Positions 1-10,161 of a stretch of DNA of 64,000 bases are shown in pieces. This stretch comes from Helopsaltes ochotensis (lineage: Eukaryota > Chordata > Aves > Passeriformes > Locustellidae). The position numbers were made by a program, and so were the translations under genes. The first letter of the stretch is position 1. Each line of letters opens with the position of its first letter. The notes beneath the pieces were generated by a model. That model saw nothing but the letters and a program-made list of their open reading frames with translations, was not told the DNA's origin and ran no database searches. Location: NCBI GenBank assembly GCA_013400155.1, contig VXBM01000026.1, positions 909,936-973,935 of the forward strand, in the 5' to 3' direction.

Positions 1-3000
1 TTCATTCAAGGCGTTGCTTCACTTTTTTTGGTCAGATTTTGATAATTTAATCTGGTTGCCTATGAGAGGAAAACCATTTTTTCCAAACCAAGTGGAAGCT
101 ATTATTTCTATGTTTAAGAAATATAATTCCTAACTGGTATCAGCTGGCACTGCAAACATTTAACATCTAGCTGTTATATAAACAGACGAATTTTTTAATC
201 AGCTTCTCCTGCTTCCTTTTTCTTTTTTAAATGAAAACTACCACTCACATGTCCTTGCCTGGTCTAAAGTCAGGATTTTGATCTTGAAGGGTCAGTTACA
301 GAAAACACTGAGTAGAATGTGTTTCTTGACTGAATTTCTCCTGAAACGGCTCTGCTTCAGCACTTCGCATTTCTGGATGTTTTTAAGTTTGTCAGGTTTT
401 AAGCATGGTGACTCTTAAAAACCCAGTATCATTGCAGAAAAGTGACTGACTCCATTGAAAAAATGGTTTCAGAGCTGGGCAGATGCAAATGCTGAAGGAC
501 TGATATTGATCTCACATTTCAAAATTAACTGGTATCATTCAGGTTAAATTGATACATGAGAAATAAGGATGGGGACTTTAGAAAAAAAACCCCACAACAA
601 TACACACGTACGGTTTAATAACTGCAGGTATCTTGTTCAGACAAGCCATCCAAACATCTGAAATGTCAATAGACTCCTCCTACATGCTGACGTTCCACTG
701 CACATATATTGTACCATTACACTTTGTTTTCACTGCGTAAGACAGTATCACTGTGCATAAAACAGTATCTGCATATTCAAGTTTTGAAATGAAGGTACAG
801 CTTGTAAAACAAGTTGCAAGTACATGGGCAAAGTGTGCAACACACGTTTTAAAGACTTCATTTGCTTTTGAACTCCCACTCACACAGATTTCTGTGAAGA
901 AAATATTTAAAAGTACAGCTTGCAATATTAAAAAAAATCACATTATTGCATTTTATGTTAAAAATTATTGATGGAGGAGAAGAATCACACGCATATATGC
1001 TAAATCCCATTATAACCATTAATGGTGAGTAAAAATTTTCTGCAGTGTCCCAATAACTATAAACAATAATATACCCGTATCTATTAATCAGCAAGTATAA
1101 CTGTCCTAAAGGTACAAAGTGGGTGACTCTTGGAAAAGTTCCTCTAGCAGCAGCAAAAGCTCAAACTGAGATCAGTAGCAGCAACTCAGTGAAATCCAGG
1201 CTGGTCCTCAGTGTCTGAAAACTGCCACTGAGTGTTTTATACTGAAGGAATCCCTTCTATCCCTTCTTTCCACTGTGTTCTGACAAAACTAGGTCTTTAA
1301 TCCTGTGAATTTCAACAACAAAATACTCTGTTTCCAAAGGAGCATCTCTGGGTACAAGTATCATATCACTCATTCACGTGGCAGTGACTTTGGTCTCAAT
1401 ACCAGCCTGACAAAATATATGACGCATTTCTAGTCTCTGAAAATATCGAAAACCCACAACAAATACACTGTTCATAGTCTTGTGCAGAGAAAGGTTGTGT
1501 TAGCTGAGGTGTACCAAAGAGGAATCAAATTTAGTCTGATCTACACACACACAAATTTCTGATCATTTTTTATATCAGTCCCTAATTCTGGACATGGACA
1601 ATGTGTCAAGGAAGACATTGTAATGGTTGATTAAACCATGGCTTATGAGAGCACATTTAACTGACAAAAAATTCAAGTGCATCTTGGACAGGTGGGAAAC
1701 ATCTCACCTATTGTAATCATGTAAAAATCAGGCAAATCATGTAATCATGTAAAAATCAGGTAAAGGGACTCACTCAGTAATCAATCAAGAAACAAATGGA
1801 TAATTCTTATGTGCCAAGAATATCTGTGGCACCACCATGATGCCCTGGCATCACCATAAGATGATCCACCTCACCTGACCTGGACATCTATTCAGATGGA
1901 ATATACTCACCTAGTTTGGATGAGACACCTAATTTAGAAGTGATTTCTCCAGATTATATTATTTTACTATTAGCATCCAGAAATTTGAAATTAGCTCTTC
2001 CTGGCCATAGAACACACGGAAATGAAATAATTAGTGGTGGTCAGAAGCCTCTCTCTTACACAAGACCCAGTTTTTAGGGAATCAGTTTGATGTCAGGTAA
2101 CTTCTGGATGTTAGTAATACCCTATATCACCTAATATAGGCTTGAACAAAGCCTGCAGTGGAATATAAGGTTTCAGTTTCCAAAGGACTGGGGCAGAGGC
2201 ACAGGTAGGAGGAATAGTAGGGAAGGATGGGATTGGATTGATGGGGAATACAGGAGGACTACGGGAAAGTTAGGAATGTGAGGCTGAGGGCTTAACTTAA
2301 GCAGATGTATGAGCATGTGTCAGTAGAGAAGAAGAAGAAGATAAGGCTGCCACAGATAGCTACATTGCATAACTTAGATAATGTTACTGCACTTAGGTAG
2401 TGTCATAAAAAGTAATACCTTACTCTGTAGATTACCCTGAAGATATGAAGAGCTGAAATGAACTTTCCACAACCTTTTGTTCTCCGAACTAATTATATTG
2501 TGCATCACCAAAAGTTCCTGACCTCTACAACAAAGCTTCCCAAAATGAGCAAAATGCTACATTTCACTAAAAAATACAGGTAATATCAATATCTCAACTG
2601 TTACTTTTTGACCTAAAATATTTCAGCTGGATTGGAGGAACAGGGAACAGTCATTTCCAGGTACAGCCAGTGGCTAAAAAGGCATAAATTTCAATATCAA
2701 TTTTATTGTATTATAGCAAAACCAAACCAAACCAAAAACAAAAAACTCACACACAAACAAAAAAACCCCAAATAACAACAACAAAATTCAGACATAGACA
2801 ATCAAAATAAATTTCAGTTCTTGATTTTAACCCCAGTTCTTGATTTTGCTGTTCTGGTAACTTTGAATATTAGTGGACATTTTGTTTAGATGGGGAACAC
2901 AAGACAATCTCTTTCCATGTATAGCCAAATCAATTAAAAATAGCAACACTAAGACCCCAAGGAAACAGAAATCATTTATCTGTCCCATGCAGACAAGAAC

Positions 3001-3105
3001 ATAATTATGATGATTGTGCAAGATAAGAATTAAGTCTTTTCCTCTCAAGCTCATCTTCAGCTGCATTATTTACTCAGTCATATAAAGAATTCATTATTTT
3101 CTTAC
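1..3105. other. Unassigned sequence, no gene recognised
   Basis: No open frame in this stretch resembles a protein I recognise. It holds an imperfect tandem duplication of about 20 bases near 1716-1762 (the phrase atcatgtaaaaatcaggYaa occurs twice), a short GAA run near 2327-2341, and an A/C-rich simple stretch at about 2700-2790. If the signal-peptide-like exon at 3106-3168 is real, this is the start of its first intron on the minus strand. Confidence 0.5.
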
Positions 3106-3168
3106 CAGACTCCAGACCACCTGAAGAAGAAGACAAATTAGAAGCCCAGGCACAAAAAACAAGCCCAT
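3106..3168 (-). CDS. Candidate signal-peptide first exon, possibly MEP1B (meprin A beta)
   Basis: On the minus strand an ATG in a strong Kozak context (aacATGG) opens 21 codons that look like a secretory signal peptide: a hydrophobic core (LFFVPGLLICLLLQVV) followed by W-S-L. The frame then runs into a consensus splice donor, CTG|GTAAGA, so the piece reads as a first coding exon ending in phase 0. In the human gene order MEP1B follows RNF138 on the same strand, and this exon lies about 16 kb downstream of RNF138 in the same orientation. MEP1B encodes a secreted or membrane-bound astacin metalloprotease whose protein starts with a signal peptide. I could not find a second exon in the 3.1 kb available, and signal peptides carry too little sequence to assign a family. 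The MEP1B name is therefore an inference from position only; a chance hydrophobic frame next to a GTAAG is the alternative. Confidence 0.35.
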
Positions 3169-3520
3169 GTTGTTCTCCAGTCTACAGTTGTGTGGACAGA
3201 ATTTTACATCAACTTTGTATTTAAGACAGTAAATATCATAAATCAAAACCTTTGTCCTCTCAACAACAATTAACTCACCTACCTTACCTACCTTTTTTTT
3301 GTCAAGTAAGCACATCATTGTCAAGTAAGTCCATCATTACTGTATTGCAGTAACTAACAGAAACACTTTATTTTTAAGAACTGCTGTGAGAAAAAGTATT
3401 GGAGAGAAATTGAAATACAGGATGAAATGGAAATAAGAAAAAGGAAATACAGGGGAAACACACACTGAAACCCAGGAAATTCCATCTAAATTTAAGATTA
3501 TTTTTCTTATTGTGCTTTTA

Positions 3521-3697
3521 AGCACTGGGACAAATTGCCCAGAGAAGTTGTGGAGTCTCTCTCTCCTTGCTGACAATCAAAACACAACCAGACACAGATC
3601 TGAGTGACCTGCTGCAGGTAACCCTGCATCATGACTGCAGGGGAATTTAAGTAGATCTCCAGAGATACCTTCCCACCTCAGTCATTTTGTGACTCAG
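3521..3697 (+). mobile_element. CR1 LINE fragment (3' end)
   Basis: The text from 'agcactgggacaaattgccc' through the Leu/Val-rich 'gagaagttgtggagtc' phrase to the closing 'ttttgtgactc' follows the 3' portion of the avian CR1 retroposon. It is short and diverged, with no coding capacity. Confidence 0.7.
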
Positions 3698-4100
3698 AGA
3701 ATAAAGCTGGCACTAAAACCTTTTGAACAACAGAAAACTAGCAAGACTCTTGGCAATATATTAATAATTGTGTATTTTTGACAGAAATTGAAAATGAGAA
3801 ATATATGTGCATAAAAAAAATCTGTCAGCAACATAATTTCAGTGTCCTGCTTTTGGAAAATGCAAAGCTATTTCTATTGTTGATATATGTGAGACATTGC
3901 ATTTATCACTAGCGTAAATAATGGCATCCTTCTGGATTATTTCAAGATTCCATTCAAATGAATTTTTTAAATGTCAGTACCATTCTACTGTCACCATTGT
4001 CTGTGACTCTTGGGTATTTCTTTCAACTTTAATTATCTCTTCTACTTCCTAGCTGTCAGTGAGTGCAGGAATTGCCACAGCGTCCTTAAACTGTTTAAGC

Positions 4101-4124
4101 TTTAAGCATAAGTTTATGCTTAAA
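4101..4124. repeat. Short perfect inverted repeat
   Basis: Arms TTTAAGCATAA (4101-4111) and TTATGCTTAAA (4114-4124) are exact reverse complements separated by two bases. No associated gene or element was recognised, so the role is unknown. Confidence 0.8.
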
Positions 4125-4580
4125 CTGCAGGTATTTGTGATAATTGTGCGGTCAGGCTCTGCTAGCCTTTTAGTTTGGCAAATCAGCTACTTATACAGAC
4201 CAACACAAAAATTAAGAATGGCATTCAGATTTTGTATTGTAAATTCAGACTCACAAAATTATTTTATCAAAATTAATCACGTTGTATTCTATTTTAAGTA
4301 TCAGAGTTGATAAGAAAGATCCTAAGGAATGAGGACACATAAGCCATTTATAGCTGTTCAGATCCATACTTGTTTCACTGCTGATGCATTGAGAAATAGC
4401 AGTTGTAGATATTATTGTTCTTATAATGGCGTGGTCTTTTTCTATGAAAGCAAGTAAATATTATAATCCCCTACTCACCAACAATAGGTAGGTCAAAAAG
4501 CTCTTTTGTCAAGATTTCTTCTGCAAGTTCAGCAGCCCTTGAATTCTGCATGTTGTCATCTCCAACTGCTGGGAGATGAT

Positions 4581-5139
4581 TGGTACGGGTTCTGGAGGAT
4601 ACCCGTGCATAAAAAGCCCAAAACCCCACTGTGATTGCAAAGCAGATTTGTTTTTATAACATGCAGTAGCTAATAATACATACCAACCCCTGGATTTTTT
4701 GAAAAGCCGCAGAGCAGGAGAAGGAGATGGAGCATGGTGCTCAGGTAGGAGGGGCAGGCAGGCACTGCACCTTCAGGGAGTCCCCTGGATTGAAATGGTG
4801 TGCATCTTGTCCTCTTCAATCCCTCCATCCCAGAACCACACCTCATATCTCCTCTTGGAGTGGAATTTTTCCAGTTATGATGACATCTCACACTTGGCCA
4901 GAGCGTGAGATGAGGCCACAACAGCTCATGATACCAACTCCATGTTCACAACAGCTCCATTGTGTATTGTTCTTCTTTTCACAGGTTAAGTTCCCAACAC
5001 ATTGTTTCTGTTAAGGGTCAAGTTCCCACCAGTTAAACAATAAGGTTTTCTTCATTGTCTTTTAGTCTTTTCTGGTCTAAGCGCCCAGCAGCAGACCAAA
5101 TACAGCGGGGTCTTAGACACAACCTTGGCCCCTGACACA
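4581..5139 (-). repeat. 3' LTR of the provirus
   Basis: Direct-repeat partner of 9582-10161, with long matching blocks such as 'gagcaggagaaggagatgg' and 'agctaataatacatacc'. The minus-strand sequence runs from TGTGTCAGG to GTACCA. It is about 20 bases shorter than its partner, mainly near 4985-5010. Confidence 0.85.
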
Positions 5140-5223
5140 TACAACCACGTGATCCATGGCTGGAACATGTCAATATTCCACCATATGAACAACAGTACAG
5201 TGCAACGTGCTATCTATTAAAGA

Positions 5224-5659
5224 TCAGCTCAATGATAATAAACTAGAAATACAACAAATAATACATAGAAACCCAATACTTAAGGCACAAAGTAATACTA
5301 ATCCCTTTTTCATCCAATTCCAACCCCATGTCCCTCCAGCAAATGGATTCCAACTGGTGTCTTCTACAAGGTGTTGAGTAAGTGTCCATAATTCCTGTAG
5401 TTGTGAATGGTCACTTAAGTTTACACAACATAACTTGTCAAAATCTTCACAACCATGCTCATGTGTTAAAAGCTAAAAATCAATGATTTTGTAGCGTAGC
5501 ATGTTTAATGCTGTCCGCATCAATTAACAAATCAGATATAGCTGTGCTGGTAGTATTGCTAAACTTTGCTAACCAACAACCAACTCCATTCAGGCTCATG
5601 AGGGTTTGGGCACTTGCAACCCCAGGAGCCAACGAAGAGGCAGTGATTGTCTTGGTAGT
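5224..5659 (-). pseudogene. Broken retroviral env, transmembrane-subunit region
   Basis: Minus-strand frames show the landmarks of an alpharetrovirus-type envelope transmembrane subunit in order: a fusion-peptide-like LAPGVASAQ stretch, a heptad region ending in LQN, a C-x6-CC motif (CEDFDKLCC, 5425-5451) followed by NLSDHS, then a hydrophobic membrane anchor rich in Leu/Ile with a Cys pair, ending at a stop at 5224-5226, about 85 bases before the LTR. The frame is interrupted by a TGA soon after the LQN motif and shifts before the Cys motif, and further stops lie in the first frame, so no functional protein is encoded. In the living family this subunit mediates membrane fusion. Upstream surface-subunit sequence may lie at about 5935-6201 (minus) but is not identifiable with certainty. 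Confidence 0.75.
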
Positions 5660-6486
5660 GTTCTAGAATTTAGCTGTATCTCTGTAGTCAGGAGTAAAAG
5701 CATGTATGCTCTGAGTATGACAGTGGGGAGTTTGGTTTTGTTGGATCCATACTGAAGCAGTTATATTTGGAAATAAGAGGGTTCATTTTCTTAAGGTGCA
5801 TGGACTACCTTTAATTGCCATTGGCACTCTGGCCTAGGCTGGGTCCCTGCAGATTAAGCTTATGGGAGTTGCATACATGTACTAAAACACAGGGTTAGCT
5901 GTGCTGTGGTTGAATTATACCAGCGTGAAGTATTTTAATACCCTGGTATTGTGGCATTGACCCACCAAGTTATTGGCATATTTCTTGTGCTAATAAATTT
6001 AAAGATGGTACAACTATCTGCATTCAGGGTGCCTAAAATCTGCAACTCCTTTGGGGGTGATTTCCTGAGGTGGGACAGTTGTTGCCAGCATCTGGTGGCC
6101 AGACAGGCCACAGATGCAAGGGTGCTGTTACACAAATGTCGCAGCTCGTGGGCAGTGAGAGGGACACGGACCAGACACATCGTGAATGGGTTCTGAGGCA
6201 CAGCAGTGCTAAGGCATCATAAGGTCTGGTCGCCTTAGCCAAAGTCACCCAGATGTGACTGGGTGGGGTATGAGTCTGAGGTACCCTGTTAAAACATAAA
6301 CAGAAGAAAAGTCACTTCCCCACCCCTTCTCCCACTCCCACCTGTTACCTGTTACTCCCACTGGCATAAGTGTTTAGCAGGTGCTCACCACCAGTGCTGT
6401 TCCCTGGAATGTAAAAATGCAGTAAAACTGCACAGGACCTTGAATGGATAGGGAGGGCATAATCCAAAAGAAAATTGAGCCATATA

Positions 6487-6726
6487 NNNNNNNNNNNNNN
6501 NNNNNNNNNNNNNNNNNNNNNNNNNNNNNNNNNNNNNNNNNNNNNNNNNNNNNNNNNNNNNNNNNNNNNNNNNNNNNNNNNNNNNNNNNNNNNNNNNNNN
6601 NNNNNNNNNNNNNNNNNNNNNNNNNNNNNNNNNNNNNNNNNNNNNNNNNNNNNNNNNNNNNNNNNNNNNNNNNNNNNNNNNNNNNNNNNNNNNNNNNNNN
6701 NNNNNNNNNNNNNNNNNNNNNNNNNN
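6487..6726. other. Assembly gap (240 N) inside the provirus
   Basis: Run of N. Conceptual frames crossing it carry no information. Confidence 1.
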
Positions 6727-8516
6727 GGATTTTAGTTTTATCCAAAGGCATCCAGCCCATATGTGCCAAAACCATCACACAATGATAAGCAAAGCACAGT
6801 CAGTAGGGACAATAGAGAGCGTTGTTTCAACATTGGCATACACTGGGAAGGAGAGGAAAGATAACTTCCAGAACAATGGTTTTATTCAACAATGGTGAGA
6901 AATATGAACCGAGTTTTGGTTTAAATCAATAGTGAAGGCAGTTCAGTATAATATTACAAATCCTAAAAATGGAAAAACTATGAAAATTACTTAAATTGAT
7001 GATTATAAGTAAAGTAATATTATTAAAATGTTAGATCAAGCTACGGGAAATGTTTTTTTAAGTTTCTTGTTCTGCTCTAAGCCTTATTTTACTTGTGGAT
7101 AGGCTTATGATTAAGGTTAAGAAAACAATAAAGGTCATAATTTTCAGACCAGATGAAACTTGGCGAATTTACATTAGAAGTACTAACAACTCCATAAAAC
7201 TGCTGTAGGAGCTGGGTAATGGGCTCTGTATCCCACGATACCCCAATATGACATCATATCTTTCAGCAGATGAACTACATCACACCAGGGCCTCAGTGGA
7301 CATGTTCACGCCGTGCTTAGCTCCTTGACAATCTCCCAGGCAGAGGTCACCTAGCTACCTTGCTCTCTAGTTTTCCTTTGAAGGAAATCAGCTAGCTCTG
7401 TTCACATCCAAGCATGAGGGCAGCTCTGTGGATAGCTCACTACCAATCCTTCCCAAAAGATAGCATGGGCCAGCTTGGACTCTCTAGGTTCTGCTTAGAG
7501 TAGCTCTCCAACACTTTTGCAAAAAGCCTCACACTCTTTTCTGTCATACTTCAGAACTTGCAGCACATGCTTTAGGATTCATATAATGAAACCTTTAGTC
7601 CAAAAAACTGAAACACAAGTTACATGATACATTTTGATTGGAAAAACACATAAAAAATAGCAACTTGTAAGACTGCCCTTATGCTGTGTGTATACAGAAT
7701 TTAACACTACAAATCCACTTGCTACTAATGCAGGGTTGAAAGCAAAATATAAAAAACACTTGCTTGTAACAAATCATGAATAGTTGTTTGGATTTCTGCA
7801 TCTCTTCCTGGGATCTTAATTCTGGCATGTAGCCACCGCATGATGCCAAAAGCCCAATTGGTAGGTTTTTTTTCGATTCCCAACACTTCCCTGGGGGTTC
7901 CACTCCCCAAGGTTACCTAACTGCCATATTTTTAAAATTATCTCATCCAGAGAATTTCCTATTTCATTAATCAAAAAGGTCATGATTACATTTTTATATG
8001 CTGGGGGAACAGTCTTAAGCAGTCTATTTCTCATGGTAACAACAGGTGGATTTTTCATCAGAGTGTCAGTGTCCCCAATAAAAATCACCGCTTTCATTCC
8101 TTCCTGCTTCATTCACTGTATACAATCTCACAAGGCATACCTTGGGCATTCAGACACTGGTTAAATATTTTCTGTGGGGTATTTAATACTACATCCCTGA
8201 GTAGCTATGGCTAGCAAATTAGAATCTTGTGCATTAGTTTTAAATGCATTCTCTTTAAAAGAAATTTGGGCTTAGCACCAAGATTTTCTTTCAATCTTCA
8301 GCATCCAAGGTTATGAACAAGAGTTAGAGATTGCTTGAAGAATCATCAGCAAGGGTATCAGCAAAAACTAGATTTAATATTAAGTGACAGCACAACAAAA
8401 TTTGTTGACAGGATTCACTCCACTACTTACAGAACAGTTAAGGCATCCCAAGTTAAAACAAGCAACAACAAAGCCAAATAAAAGCCAAACCAAAACAGAA
8501 TTGAACCAGGAACGAT

Positions 8517-8522
8517 ATGTGT

Positions 8523-8559
<37 letters not shown>
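8517..8559. repeat. (GT)n microsatellite
   Basis: Nearly pure alternating GT of about 43 bases with one early TA interruption, inside the provirus interior. The His-Thr repeat read from the minus strand is a by-product of this run. Confidence 0.95.
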
Positions 8560-8560
<1 letters not shown>

Positions 8561-9559
8561 CAAAAGCCAGTGAGCCAAGGATGAAAAGGAATATGGCTTA
8601 AAAGCTTAATATCACTCAACAGTACTTTAACTTATACTTTAAACTTAAAAATTTGACAAAGGAACAACACTTAATTTAGGTCTAACTTAAGTTTAAGTTA
8701 AGTTATACTTTAACTGTAAGCATTTAACAGAGGAATCACGCCTAACAGCATTTAAACTAACTTATAAATTATAACTTAACCTTACTTACAAGTCTAATTT
8801 ACTGAGATCTCAGATTGCAGTGCAGCAGTGGCATTTGCAGCAGTATATTTGCCCTCAGCTGTTCTGTGTCCTTGTCTTCTTTGACTGTTTTTCAAGCTCT
8901 GTACTCTTTTCAACTGCAACTCTTATGCAAATAACAGCCATTCAGCCACACGTCCAGCATGAAAAAGCCACACTTTAGAGCGTTTTCAAGGAGTTTGCAC
9001 AGACTTTCCCCAATATTTCAACACTCCCATGGGATCTTTAGCCTCCCATGGGTTGGGCTCAATACGTGTACAAGTTTCTAGCTTGTCCCACTATGTGCTC
9101 CACAGTTTCAGTATCCACCCTGGTTGCTCCACTGGTGGAGCCATGGCCCAAGGCTCCTTTTTAGGAAACATCTTCACCAATGCACTCACATAAGGACATG
9201 ATAACAACAACAAATATAGTGAGGGCAATAACTCTGTTCTAGTGCTATTGCCCAGAGACACCACAAATGCAAAGGACTAAGAGTTCTTCCTAATGGAATC
9301 TGAAATGTACTTGAGCTACATTTACAACACACCGCGCAACAACAATCGCGTGAGAGTGATTACACGTCGGACACAGAAAAACATTACTAAGTTCCCTCAC
9401 ACAACTGGGTACCCAGCTAAGTCTTGACCTCCCATATGCCACAAACACACATGGAACAGTGTCTCTCAGTACAGATGTGCGTTTCACTCTCTTGCTGCAA
9501 TCACGTGCCCCACTGCCCAAGCCCTGTCCTTTCTTTGCATCAGTTTTTGTGCTCTGGGC

Positions 9560-9577
9560 ATCCCATCCTCATCGCCA
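9560..9577 (-). other. Retroviral primer binding site, tRNA-Ser(GCU) type
   Basis: On the minus strand this reads TGGCGATGAGGATGGGAT, beginning four bases from the end of the 5' LTR. Its complement matches the 3' end of vertebrate tRNA-Ser(GCU), including the CCA tail, with one mismatch as I recall that tRNA. It fixes the proviral orientation as minus and suggests serine-tRNA priming. Confidence 0.7.
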
Positions 9578-9581
9578 TTAG

Positions 9582-10161
9582 TGGTACAGGTTCTGTAGGA
9601 TGCCCATGCACAAAAAACCTGAAACCCCACTGTGATTGCAAAACAGATTTATTTTTATTACATGCAGTAGCTAATAATACATACCAACCCCTGGATTTTT
9701 TGAAAAGTTGCAGAGCAGGAGAAGGAGATGGAGCATGGTGCTCAGGTAGAAGGGGCAGGCAGGCACTGCGCCTTCAGGGAGTCCCCTGGATTGAAATGGC
9801 AGGCACCTTGTCCTTTTCAGCCCCTCTACCTCAGAACCACACCTCATATCTCTTCCTCTTGGAGTGGAAGTTTTGCAGTTACAATGACATCTTACACTTG
9901 GCCAGAGTGTGAGATGAGGCCACAAGGGCTCATGATACGAGCTCCATGTTAGCAACAGCTCCACTGAGTGTTGTTCTTCTTTTCACAGGTTAAGTTCCCA
10001 TCAATTGACCAAGTACATTTTTTCTGTTAAGGGTCAAGTTCCCACCAGTTAAACAATAAGGTTTTCTTCATTGTCCTTTCTTCATTGTCTTATCCTGTCA
10101 ACGTGCACAACAGTGGATCAAATATGGCAGGGCCTTAGACGCAACTTTGGTTCCTGACACA
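9582..10161 (-). repeat. 5' LTR of the provirus
   Basis: Partner of 4581-5139. On the minus strand a polyadenylation signal AATAAA (in 'aataaaaataaatctg') lies about 90 bases before the LTR end, implying a short R-U5. This also supports minus-strand transcription. Confidence 0.85.

Larger units (their letters stand above)
4581..10161 (-). mobile_element. Degenerate endogenous retrovirus, minus strand, two LTRs
   Basis: Two long direct repeats (4581-5139 and 9582-10161) bracket about 4.4 kb. Both begin TGGTAC and end TGACACA on the plus strand, giving TG...CA ends. A tRNA-like primer binding site just inside the right LTR shows that transcription ran on the minus strand. An envelope remnant lies near the left, or 3', LTR, as expected. 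A run of N at 6487-6726 hides part of the interior. Imperfect 5-bp flanks (atgat before the left LTR, acgat after the right) may be the target-site duplication. I see no intact gag or pol; minus-strand open pieces at 7816-8112 and 7725-7910 overlap in different frames and could be decayed retroviral coding sequence, but I cannot name them. No clear polypurine tract precedes the 3' LTR. LTR divergence, roughly a tenth by eye, points to an old insertion. Confidence 0.85.

Noticed and set aside
8380..8619. Minus-strand frame with a His-Thr repeat
   Set aside because: It is the translation of a GT microsatellite.
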